64,000 nt of DNA. Source: G963678095 sp963678095. GTDB lineage: Bacteria; Bacillota; Negativicutes; Selenomonadales; Selenomonadaceae. Positions 16,222-23,244 of this stretch are shown in pieces; within the stretch, counting starts at the first letter, position 1, and the number at the start of each line of letters is the position of its first letter. Made by a program: the position numbers and the translations under genes. Under the pieces are notes generated by a model, which saw nothing but the letters and a program-made list of their open reading frames with translations, had not been told where the DNA came from and did no database searches. The stretch is from assembly GCA_963678095.2 (NCBI GenBank), contig OY782746.1:930001-994000 (forward strand), written 5' to 3'.

Positions 16222-17403
16222 TTATTTCCAGTTGAGGGCAGCGATCTGTTCGACATCCTTGTCGCCGCGGCCGGACAGATTGACGATCATGATATGATCC
16301 TTCGGCAGTGTCGGCGCCAGTTCAATGGCATAGGCTAGGGCATGGGAGCTTTCAAGAGCCGGAATAATCCCCTCGGTTTCCGACAGTAAATAAAACGCAT
16401 CGACCGCCTGCTTGTCCGTGACCGCCACATATTCAACGCGGCCGCTGTCGCGAAGGTAAGCATGTTCCGGCCCGATTCCCGGATAATCGAGTCCGGCGGA
16501 AATAGAATACACCGGGCTGACCTCATTGTTTTCATCCTGCAGCACATAGCTTTTAAAGCCGTGTAAAACACCGACCTTGCCGAGGGTCAGTGTAGCTGCA
16601 TGATCCTTTGTATCAATCCCCTTACCGGCAGCTTCGGCGCCATAGATCTTGACGCCTTCATCGGCTAAAAAGCCCTGATAGATGCCGATGGCATTGCTGC
16701 CGCCGCCAACGCAGGCAATAACGCTGTCCGGCAGACGTCCTTCAAGTTCCAGAATCTGTTCTCTCGCCTCAAGGCCGATGTAGCGCTGGAAATAGCGGAC
16801 GATGCTCGGATAAGGATGGGGGCCGACGGCAGAGCCCAGCACGTAGAAAGTGCTGTTGCAGTTGCCAACCCAGTAATTGATCGCCTCATCGACGGCATCC
16901 TTCAAGGTACGCGTGCCGCTCGTTACCGACACGACCTCAGCCCCGAGAATTTTCATCCGGAAGACATTTAACGCCTGGCGCTCTACATCCTCGGCGCCCA
17001 TGAACACCTTGCACTTCATGCCAAACAGAGCAGCAGCGGTTGCGGTCGCCACACCGTGCTGGCCAGCACCGGTTTCAGCAATCAGGCAGTTTTTCCCCAT
17101 TTCCTTGGCAAGCAAGGCCTGCCCGATCGCATTGTTGATCTTATGCGAGCCCGTATGATTCAAATCTTCCCGTTTGAGGTAAATCTTGGCCCCGCCAAGG
17201 CGTTCACTGAACTGACGAGCATGATAGAGCAGCGACGGACGACCCACATAATTTTTCATATGAAAGGCCAGTTCCTGCTGGAAGGCGACCGAATCCTTGC
17301 ACTTTTCATAGGCAGCAGCCAGTTCGTCGAGCACCGGCAGGAGCACCTCCGGTACATACTGTCCGCCAAATTGTCCAAATAATCCTGCTTGTTTCTGTTC
17401 CAT
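16222..17403 (-). CDS. trpB: Tryptophan synthase beta chain (stand-alone)
   Basis: 393 residues from the ATG at 17403, which has GAGGGGG upstream; a longer in-frame start falls inside the T-box terminator and is rejected. It makes tryptophan from indole and serine with PLP. The PLP lysine is in HTGSHKINN (Lys88), with GAGQHGVATAT, the phosphate-binding GGGSNA and the serine-site ETEGIIPALESSHA all present, so it is the canonical TrpB1 type. No trpA or other trp gene lies beside it. A Trp-specific T-box precedes it, so it may salvage indole, with trpA elsewhere or absent. Confidence 0.93.
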   Translation of the reverse strand: MEQKQAGLFGQFGGQYVPEVLLPVLDELAAAYEKCKDSVAFQQELAFHMKNYVGRPSLLYHARQFSERLGGAKIYLKREDLNHTGSHKINNAIGQALLAKEMGKNCLIAETGAGQHGVATATAAALFGMKCKVFMGAEDVERQALNVFRMKILGAEVVSVTSGTRTLKDAVDEAINYWVGNCNSTFYVLGSAVGPHPYPSIVRYFQRYIGLEAREQILELEGRLPDSVIACVGGGSNAIGIYQGFLADEGVKIYGAEAAGKGIDTKDHAATLTLGKVGVLHGFKSYVLQDENNEVSPVYSISAGLDYPGIGPEHAYLRDSGRVEYVAVTDKQAVDAFYLLSETEGIIPALESSHALAYAIELAPTLPKDHIMIVNLSGRGDKDVEQIAALNWK

Positions 17404-17461
17404 TTTAAAATCCCCCTCAAATTTATGTATTTTGTTTATACGGGCCAGGCCGCTACGGCAT

Positions 17462-17745
17462 AAAAAAAGCACCTGTCCTTGGTTTAAAGGACAGATGCGT
17501 TTGCGTCTGCGGTACCACCTTTTTTGATAGGAAAATCCTATCCTCTCAGTAGAATGCCATCACATTCCCTACCCGTAACGCAGGTACTACGTTGCCGAAT
17601 ACTCTCCCCCAGGGGATTTCCCGGCACCCTCAGTGGTCCATTTGCCGAATTGTTACTGTTGGACTCGCAGCTCCGCCAACTCTCTGTAAGCACATCTTTC
17701 GACGTTATCTCCACCTCAATGGTTTGTGGTTTGCTATCAAATTGT
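17462..17745 (-). promoter_or_regulatory. T-box riboswitch, Trp-specific
   Basis: The conserved T-box AAGGTGGTACCGC is at 17521-17509 (minus strand). Upstream, AGAGAGTTGGCGGAGC fits the Stem I distal region, and a UGG codon (17640-17638) followed by ACC sits at the expected specifier position. Downstream, GCATCTGTCC...GGACAGGTGC with seven T's (17498-17462) is the terminator that competes with the antiterminator. Uncharged tRNA-Trp should turn trpB on. Confidence 0.92.
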
Positions 17746-17751
17746 AAACCT

Positions 17752-17780
17752 ATAGTATCATAAAAGAATCTTTTTAGCAA
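17752..17780 (-). promoter_or_regulatory. Promoter of the T-box/trpB transcript
   Basis: TTGCTA (17780-17775), a 17-base spacer and TACTAT (17757-17752) on the minus strand, just upstream of the T-box Stem I. Confidence 0.7.
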
Positions 17781-17858
17781 GTATTTTTCTTTTCAGCCGT
17801 TTTTCTTTTATAATGTTCACTCCATAAAAACACTTATGACTTCCATATGAATCTTGTT

Positions 17859-18101
17859 TTACTCTTGTTTTGATAACAATTGCCGTTTGCTTACTTCTTT
17901 CAGCCAGCTCCAGTGATAGTAAAAATGCAGCAGTAGCGCCGCCGTCATCACATAGGCACTATAGCTGTGAATATCCTTGTACAATCTTGTATAGGCCCGT
18001 GCTCCCACATGAAAATCCAGCAAATAGCCGCTAATCACACAGATCAGACCAGCAATCAGTAATACTATATCAACCCAATAATTTTTTTGCACTTTCGTCA
18101 A
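17859..18101 (-). CDS. DUF4405 small membrane protein
   Basis: 80 residues with two membrane helices (about 11-28 and 46-63). It ends in the histidine-bearing segment LLLHFYYHWSWLK, with another His in KDIHSYSAY. This fits DUF4405, which resembles a fragment of cytochrome b-type heme-binding domains. It stands alone between trpB and the exporter genes. Its role is unknown; a heme-binding redox function would be an inference from the paired histidines. Confidence 0.75.
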   Translation of the reverse strand: MTKVQKNYWVDIVLLIAGLICVISGYLLDFHVGARAYTRLYKDIHSYSAYVMTAALLLHFYYHWSWLKEVSKRQLLSKQE

Positions 18102-18202
18102 AGCAATTCCTCCTCTGCTCTTTTCTCCATTTTAGCAGCAAAAGCTTTGATTAAACTTTGAAAGCCACACCAACGCTGAAAAATTAAGCGTATATGGTCT
18201 CT

Positions 18203-18231
18203 AGTGTACCATAGAGGACAGGCCGTAACAA
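18203..18231 (-). promoter_or_regulatory. Promoter upstream of the DUF4405 gene
   Basis: TTGTTA (18231-18226), a 17-base spacer and TACACT (18208-18203) on the minus strand. The -10 box lies within the inverted repeat CTCTA...TAGAG. Confidence 0.55.
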
Positions 18232-18254
18232 TGTATTTTGTCTTTAAAGATCAG

Positions 18255-19412
18255 TTAAACGAGGACTTGCTTCTTTGCCTCCCCAGCCGCCCGCTTTTTT
18301 TCCACAACACAAAGAGCTAAGCAGCAAAGGAGGGCAATGACGACCAGGATAAGACTGTCGCGATACAGGGCTGGCGCATAGCCGCCGATCAGCAGTTGAC
18401 GAACATCGTCCGATAAGTACGACAGCGGCAGTAACGCGGACAACAGCTGATTGCCAGCTCCCATCGAGGCTTGCGGCCAGGTATAGCCGGACAAAACAAA
18501 TGCCGGCACCGTATAGGCAATTGACAGGCGGACAAAGGTCAATTCATCCGCACACAGCGCTGCCAGCAGGGCGCTAAAGGCTACAGCTGCCAGCAGAAAC
18601 GATCCCGCCAGCACCAAGAGACTGCCGAGCTGCCCTTTCGCGGGCAACGAAAAAATTTCGACAGCGACAAAAATGGTCAGAGCGAAAGCCGCCAGACCGC
18701 TGAGCCAATAGGGAAAGAGCTTGGCAAACAATGTTCCCGGAGACCTCAGATAGAGCCGATCGGATTTAGCGGCTCGTTCTTCCTGTATTCCCGCGCCTAC
18801 CGCTAAAAACACGCCCTGCTGCATTGCTGCCAGGGAAAGTCCCAGCACAAAAAAATACAAATAGCTCTGCGTCGGATTATTGAGTACCCGCACAGACAGT
18901 TCCACCGGTACAGCGGTATGGCGCGCCTGTGAGGGCAGCAGGCCCAGCCTGGCTTCAGCGCCGGCAGCTGCCGACTGCAGCGAAAAGCCGCCGACAATTT
19001 CCTGCGCCGCCGTGGTCACCGTGTTTGCCACCAGGATATTGGCCCCGTCCGTCAGCAGCGCCGCGCTGCCAGATCGGCCTGTTTTCACCTCGCGGGAAAA
19101 GCCCTGGGGAATGTATAGCGCCGCATACACTTCACGTTCCCGCAGCGCCGCTTCCATATCTTCCGGAGAGGCCTCCCATTGTCTGATTCGAAATTTTTCC
19201 GAATCATAAAAGGCCTGAACCAGCTTGTGGCTGAGCGCACTTTGGTCTTCATCGCAAATCAGCAGCGGCACGCGGTTAATGACGTGATTTGCATATAAGA
19301 GGCTAAATAAAATCAGATACGCCAGGGAGGCGCCGATGATGAAAATCCCCCGCCGGCGATCAGCAATAAAAATGCGAAAAAACTCCTGGCGCATCCGTTG
19401 CCATATATTCAT
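18255..19412 (-). CDS. ABC-2 type export permease (second of pair)
   Basis: 385 residues. One N-terminal helix (about 22-42) is followed by a large extracytoplasmic domain that starts RVPLLICDEDQSALSHKLV, then five helices in the C-terminal half, ending in a basic tail. This is the ABC2_membrane_3 (YbhR/YhhJ-like) layout. Its ATG overlaps the stop of the upstream paralogous permease by four bases. With the HlyD adaptor it should form a tripartite-type exporter, but no ATP-binding subunit gene is in the cluster. Substrate unknown. Confidence 0.85.
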   Translation of the reverse strand: MNIWQRMRQEFFRIFIADRRRGIFIIGASLAYLILFSLLYANHVINRVPLLICDEDQSALSHKLVQAFYDSEKFRIRQWEASPEDMEAALREREVYAALYIPQGFSREVKTGRSGSAALLTDGANILVANTVTTAAQEIVGGFSLQSAAAGAEARLGLLPSQARHTAVPVELSVRVLNNPTQSYLYFFVLGLSLAAMQQGVFLAVGAGIQEERAAKSDRLYLRSPGTLFAKLFPYWLSGLAAFALTIFVAVEIFSLPAKGQLGSLLVLAGSFLLAAVAFSALLAALCADELTFVRLSIAYTVPAFVLSGYTWPQASMGAGNQLLSALLPLSYLSDDVRQLLIGGYAPALYRDSLILVVIALLCCLALCVVEKKRAAGEAKKQVLV

Positions 19413-20578
19413 AAACTCACCTCATCCTTTACCGTACTTTCAAGTTTTAAAAGTCGCCGCGAGAAAATTTTCATACTGATCACGGTCAGAACAATTCCCC
19501 CTGTGCAGAGGATCAGCAGATTTTCCGGCAGCTGTGGCGAATAGCCCATCAACACCAGATCACGCACGGCATCGGCCGTATAGGTAAGCGGCATAAAGGC
19601 AGCAATCGTTTTTGCCACCGGGTCCATCGCAAACGACGGCCAGCTCAGCCCGCTGAACAACAATCCCGGCATAATATAGAGCAAAGGGACCTGCAGCGCC
19701 GCCACTTCGTCGCTGACAATCGCCGAAAAAAGGAAACTGATCGCCAGCACCAAAAAGGAAAAGGCCCCAACCAGCAGCAGCAGCGGCCATAAAGCGCCAG
19801 AAAAGGTCATATCAAAAAATACGATTCCCGCCCCGAGGCACAGAAAAAACGACAAGATGGCCGCCGGCCAGCATACCAGCATTTTTCTAAGGACAAGCTC
19901 GCTCGCGGAGGTATTCCCCCGGGTCTCAGGCTTTGCATATTCCCTGACCAGCAGCGGCCCGGCTGTGAGTAAAATCGCAATTTGCAGACCGTTTAGCACG
20001 AGGCCGAGCAGCATGAAATTCGTATAGGAGGTCGTCGGGTTGTTCAATACCCGGACGCCCAGCTTGACCGGAGCCGCCATATTGAGCGCCGCAACCGGTA
20101 GTTGGTTTTTTCCCTGCCAGAGTTTTTTTGCCGTACCAGCGGAAAAACTCTGCACGATTTCCGTAGCCGCCCCAATGCCGGCATTGGCAAACATATTATT
20201 CGCCGAATTTGCTTGCAGCAGGACCGTAGCCCCTCGGCCCTGCTTGATGGATTGCTCGAATTGCGGGGGAATTGCCAGGGCCATCAGGGCCTTATTTTCC
20301 GCCATTGCCTGGTCCATATCGGCCTGCGTCACCACCTGGGCAACAATCCGGCAGCGCTCCGAGTCGGCGAACGCCTGCACCAGCGAGCGGCTTACAGCCG
20401 TCTGATCCTGATCGTAGATGAGCAGAGGAATATCCTTTACTATATTGCTGCTGTAGGCATTGCCAAAAAAAAGCAGATAAAGCAGCGGCAGCAAAAAAAG
20501 CAGCCAGCCGCTGCGCCACAGACCGCCAAACAGCTGTCCGGCCTCAAGTGAAGCCATCTCTCGCAGCTTCATTTTCAC
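19409..20578 (-). CDS. ABC-2 type export permease (first of pair)
   Basis: 389 residues, a paralogue of the following gene. It has the same layout: an N-terminal helix, an external domain opening with DIPLLIYDQDQTAVSRSLV, then about five C-terminal helices. The two probably form a heterodimer. It overlaps the HlyD gene by four bases upstream and the second permease by four bases downstream, so all three are translationally coupled. It resembles YbhS/YbhR of the YbhGFSR exporter, except that the ATPase (YbhF equivalent) is missing here. Confidence 0.85.
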   Translation of the reverse strand: MKMKLREMASLEAGQLFGGLWRSGWLLFLLPLLYLLFFGNAYSSNIVKDIPLLIYDQDQTAVSRSLVQAFADSERCRIVAQVVTQADMDQAMAENKALMALAIPPQFEQSIKQGRGATVLLQANSANNMFANAGIGAATEIVQSFSAGTAKKLWQGKNQLPVAALNMAAPVKLGVRVLNNPTTSYTNFMLLGLVLNGLQIAILLTAGPLLVREYAKPETRGNTSASELVLRKMLVCWPAAILSFFLCLGAGIVFFDMTFSGALWPLLLLVGAFSFLVLAISFLFSAIVSDEVAALQVPLLYIMPGLLFSGLSWPSFAMDPVAKTIAAFMPLTYTADAVRDLVLMGYSPQLPENLLILCTGGIVLTVISMKIFSRRLLKLESTVKDEVSL

Positions 20579-21588
20579 GCATCTCCTCCAAGCAATTTAA
20601 AGCGCATTCCCGGACGGACCTGCTCCGAATCCGTCTGGATCTTGACATTGAAGGTTACCACGTCCGTATCGCCACGCTCATTGGTGGCCCGATAGGTGGC
20701 AAATTCCGCTTTTTTACTGATATCGACAATGACACCGTCGATCTTTATCGCCGGATCATGCGCCTGCAGCTGGACGTTTTGCTGCAATGCATACTGCGAG
20801 ATTTCATCTTCCCGGATCTTCAGATTGATCCAGTTATCCGTGGGATCTTGCACGGTTACCAGCGGCGTTCCCTGTGACACCATCGCCCCGACTTCCACAT
20901 ATTTGGTGGTGACAATCCCGTCAAACGGCGCCCTGATTTCGGTTTCATCAAGGGCGACGCCCACCTGCTGCAGACCGGCCTGGGCCTGTTCGACTTTTCC
21001 CTGCAGCGCTGCTTCATTTTCCAGGTTCACCTGCGTCTGCAGCAGTCCGGCCTGGGCGCCAGCCACACTAGCCTGCCCCTGCTGATAGGCCGCCTGCGCC
21101 GCTTCGTATTTTGTCTGACAGGCATCAAAGGTCTGGCGCGAAACCGCACCGGATTCGACCAGTTCCTTAAAACGGATATAGTCCTTTTCCGTCAGTTCAA
21201 GCTCCGTTTTCAGCTTATTTAGCTGAGCGTTAGCATTTGCCAGTGTCGCCTTGGCGGTCTGATCCTGCAAAGTTGTCACCGCTGCCGCCTGCTTGGTCTG
21301 CGCCCGGAGCGCATCGACGGAAGCGGTCGATTGTCTGGCCTGCGCCACAAGATCACGACTGTCGATCCGGGCGATAACCTGCCCTTTTTTTACTACCTCT
21401 CCCTCTTTTACCAACAGCTCTACAACCCGCCCAGGAATCTTCGACAGAACATCGACTTCCTTTGCCTCAGCCCGGCCCCACATGTCCTCATTGGCCGCCG
21501 TGGTCCGGAAGCAACCTGTAAGCAGCAGACATATACCCAAAAACGCCAATATTGCCACCGGAGCCATTGTTCTTTTTATATTTTTCAT
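20575..21588 (-). CDS. HlyD-family membrane fusion (adaptor) lipoprotein
   Basis: 337 residues. The N-terminus has a hydrophobic stretch ending in LLLTGC, a lipobox, so it is probably lipid-anchored in the periplasm. A biotinyl-lipoyl-like half (GRVVELLVKEGEVVKKGQVI, about 54-73) is followed by a long Ala/Gln-rich coiled-coil hairpin (about 85-205), the second lipoyl half (ETEIRAPFDGIVTTKYVEVG) and a beta-barrel domain. It links an inner-membrane exporter to an outer-membrane channel, which supports a diderm host. First structural gene after tetR. Confidence 0.9.
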   Translation of the reverse strand: MKNIKRTMAPVAILAFLGICLLLTGCFRTTAANEDMWGRAEAKEVDVLSKIPGRVVELLVKEGEVVKKGQVIARIDSRDLVAQARQSTASVDALRAQTKQAAAVTTLQDQTAKATLANANAQLNKLKTELELTEKDYIRFKELVESGAVSRQTFDACQTKYEAAQAAYQQGQASVAGAQAGLLQTQVNLENEAALQGKVEQAQAGLQQVGVALDETEIRAPFDGIVTTKYVEVGAMVSQGTPLVTVQDPTDNWINLKIREDEISQYALQQNVQLQAHDPAIKIDGVIVDISKKAEFATYRATNERGDTDVVTFNVKIQTDSEQVRPGMRFKLLGGDA

Positions 21589-21638
21589 TTTATCCGTCCT
21601 CTTCTGTTTAATACTATGGATACTATATTTGTTTTTTC

Positions 21639-21687
21639 AGTACTTGTATGCCGAAAGAAAACGCGCCAAAGCGCGCTTTTTTTCGGC
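21639..21687 (-). promoter_or_regulatory. tetR terminator and AGTACT motif before hlyD
   Basis: On the minus strand AAAGCGCGC-tttg-GCGCGTTTTCTTT forms a terminator after tetR. Just downstream AAGTACTGAAAA (AGTACT at 21644-21639) repeats the motif found in front of tetR. The exporter genes therefore seem to have their own promoter under the same TetR repressor. Confidence 0.5.
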
Positions 21688-21691
21688 TGTT

Positions 21692-22246
21692 TTATTTTTT
21701 TACGATAAGCCCCTTGAGGATAATATCGAGCAACAGCTGCATGGCATCGTGCAGCGTGAGATTATTCTCCCGCAAAAAGGGATACGACACCAGTTCCTCC
21801 ATCGTGCTCGAAATCATGGTCTCAACAATGCTTATATTCACCGGGCGAACCGTGCCTTCATCAATGCCCTGCCGGATAAAGACCGCCACAAGATCAAGCC
21901 GCCGCTGGCGAAACGCCCGCACGGTTTCCCACTTTTCCGGATAATTCGTCCGAAATTCATCGTAGACACGGCTTTGAAACGGTTCAAACATCCTTGATGT
22001 CACCATCATAGCTGCTTCAATTTTTTCTACCACCGGCTGATCAGACTCGAGCATTTGCTGCTCCTGCTGCTGAAAATCCTGTTGCATCTGCTCAAGAATC
22101 GTGTCAAAAATTTCTTCCTTGGAAGAAAAATACCGGTACAGCGTTGATTTGCTGACGCGAAGGCGCCGGGTCAGATCTTCCATGGTGAATTTAAACCCAC
22201 GCAGATTGATTTCTTCAATGACAGCTTGCATGATTCGATCGCGCAT
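21692..22246 (-). CDS. TetR-family repressor
   Basis: 184 residues from the ATG at 22246, which follows GGAGGAGAAA; an ATG at 22285 is in frame but lies at the predicted transcription start with no ribosome site. The N-terminal HTH spans about residues 5-50 (FTMEDLTRRLRVSKSTLYRY, FSSKEEIF), and the rest is a helical ligand domain. It sits upstream of the exporter genes on the same strand and likely represses itself and them in response to the exported compound. Ligand unknown. Confidence 0.9.
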   Translation of the reverse strand: MRDRIMQAVIEEINLRGFKFTMEDLTRRLRVSKSTLYRYFSSKEEIFDTILEQMQQDFQQQEQQMLESDQPVVEKIEAAMMVTSRMFEPFQSRVYDEFRTNYPEKWETVRAFRQRRLDLVAVFIRQGIDEGTVRPVNISIVETMISSTMEELVSYPFLRENNLTLHDAMQLLLDIILKGLIVKK

Positions 22247-22256
22247 TTTCTCCTCC

Positions 22257-22282
22257 AGTACCAAAAGTACATTATCAGTACT
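22257..22282. promoter_or_regulatory. Probable TetR operator
   Basis: AGTAC-N7-GTACT followed by TTTGGTACT lies directly downstream of the tetR promoter, in the untranslated leader. The motif recurs before hlyD (21639-21644). Position and symmetry suggest autorepression. Confidence 0.55.
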
Positions 22283-22295
22283 CATTTATGGTCTT

Positions 22296-22324
22296 ATCAT
22301 ACGGCAACTTTGCCCGTCTGTCAA
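22296..22324 (-). promoter_or_regulatory. Promoter of tetR
   Basis: A consensus -35 TTGACA (22324-22319), a 17-base spacer and TATGAT (22301-22296) on the minus strand. Confidence 0.75.
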
Positions 22325-22389
22325 TAAACAATCCCCTGTCAATCGCTGCCGTAGAAAATGCCCTCTGGTTTCATAACCGTTACACCTGT

Positions 22390-22941
22390 TTAGTTCACTC
22401 TTGAACGCAGAGAATCTTTGTCCGGCATCATTGGTGCCGTACCAAAATGCGCCCGCAATTTGGGCAGAATCGGTAGCACAATCACCGCAGCCACGCCCAT
22501 CTGGACAAGATTGCCGGGAACCGATGACATCGGAACCAGCCAGTTGCCGTAAAGCAGGACCTCAGCCAAATAATAGCCGCCAATTTTAATTGCCGTTGCT
22601 GCCAGAACAGCGACGGTATAGGCAGCAAGCGATCGGCGGCGTTCACAGATCGCCCCGACTGTATAGCCCATAAGTCCGACGACAAGAAAGGTAAACGGGG
22701 CCCAGATAAACCAGCCACCGACAAGGTCAAACAAGGCCATTCCCACCCCCCCGGCAACGGCACCGAATTTACGGCCAAAAAGTACGGCAATAATGAACAA
22801 TGGGACATTGCCCAGATGGATCAGTCCGCCATTGGCGGCAATCGGCAGGCGAAGATTGACAAAAATTGTACAGACAAATACCAGGGCGATGCCAAGGGCT
22901 GCATACGCCAGTTTTCTGGTGCTGCTGAAATTCTGCTGCAT
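22390..22941 (-). CDS. ECF transporter S component
   Basis: 183 residues with about five to six membrane helices and the early motif GGLIHLGNVPLFIIAVLFG, typical of ECF S components (substrate-binding subunits of vitamin transporters). The energising subunits EcfA/A'/T are not nearby, so it would use a shared module encoded elsewhere (group II arrangement). The vitamin cannot be read from the sequence; a short hairpin in its leader might be regulatory. CAGGAG precedes the ATG. Confidence 0.85.
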   Translation of the reverse strand: MQQNFSSTRKLAYAALGIALVFVCTIFVNLRLPIAANGGLIHLGNVPLFIIAVLFGRKFGAVAGGVGMALFDLVGGWFIWAPFTFLVVGLMGYTVGAICERRRSLAAYTVAVLAATAIKIGGYYLAEVLLYGNWLVPMSSVPGNLVQMGVAAVIVLPILPKLRAHFGTAPMMPDKDSLRSRVN

Positions 22942-22979
22942 AAAAACACTCCTGTCTTTTTGAATAAATATAATAGCTA

Positions 22980-23001
22980 CCGGGAGCTTTCGTCATCCCG
23001 G
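22980..23001 (-). promoter_or_regulatory. Leader hairpin of the ECF S-component gene
   Basis: CCGGGA-N10-TCCCGG (minus strand CCGGGATGACGAAAGCTCCC) lies about 40 bases before the start codon, downstream of a TATACT box. It is too short for the vitamin riboswitches I know and has no T-run. It may simply be a 5' stabilising stem. Confidence 0.35.
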
Positions 23002-23146
23002 AATGATAAGAGTATACCGGATTCAGCGGCACAAATAAATACTTTTGCCAAATGTTATAAATCATACTGATACAATTCAATAGCAACTTTTATGAATTGC
23101 GTGGAAATTTGTAAAGAATCCCTGCTCTCCTAAAAACGCCTGAACA

Positions 23147-23176
23147 GAAAAAACCGCATAAGCTATGCTTATGCGG
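23147..23176 (-). terminator. Terminator of the GGDEF-EAL gene
   Basis: A perfect 10-bp stem CCGCATAAGC-N3-GCTTATGCGG followed on the minus strand by TTTTTT. Confidence 0.85.
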
Positions 23177-23244
23177 CTGAAGCTATATTCACTTTATCAA
23201 AATTCAGTCACCATAACCGGAAAGATTGCCCAGCAACAGCTCTT

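Noticed and set aside
17538..17780. Open frame of 80 codons before trpB as a leader peptide or gene
   Set aside because: It coincides with the T-box RNA, whose structure explains the sequence; no ribosome site is present.
22980..23001. ECF leader hairpin as a preQ1, TPP or THF riboswitch
   Set aside because: It lacks the conserved cores of these aptamers and is only 22 bases long; recorded only as an unassigned hairpin.
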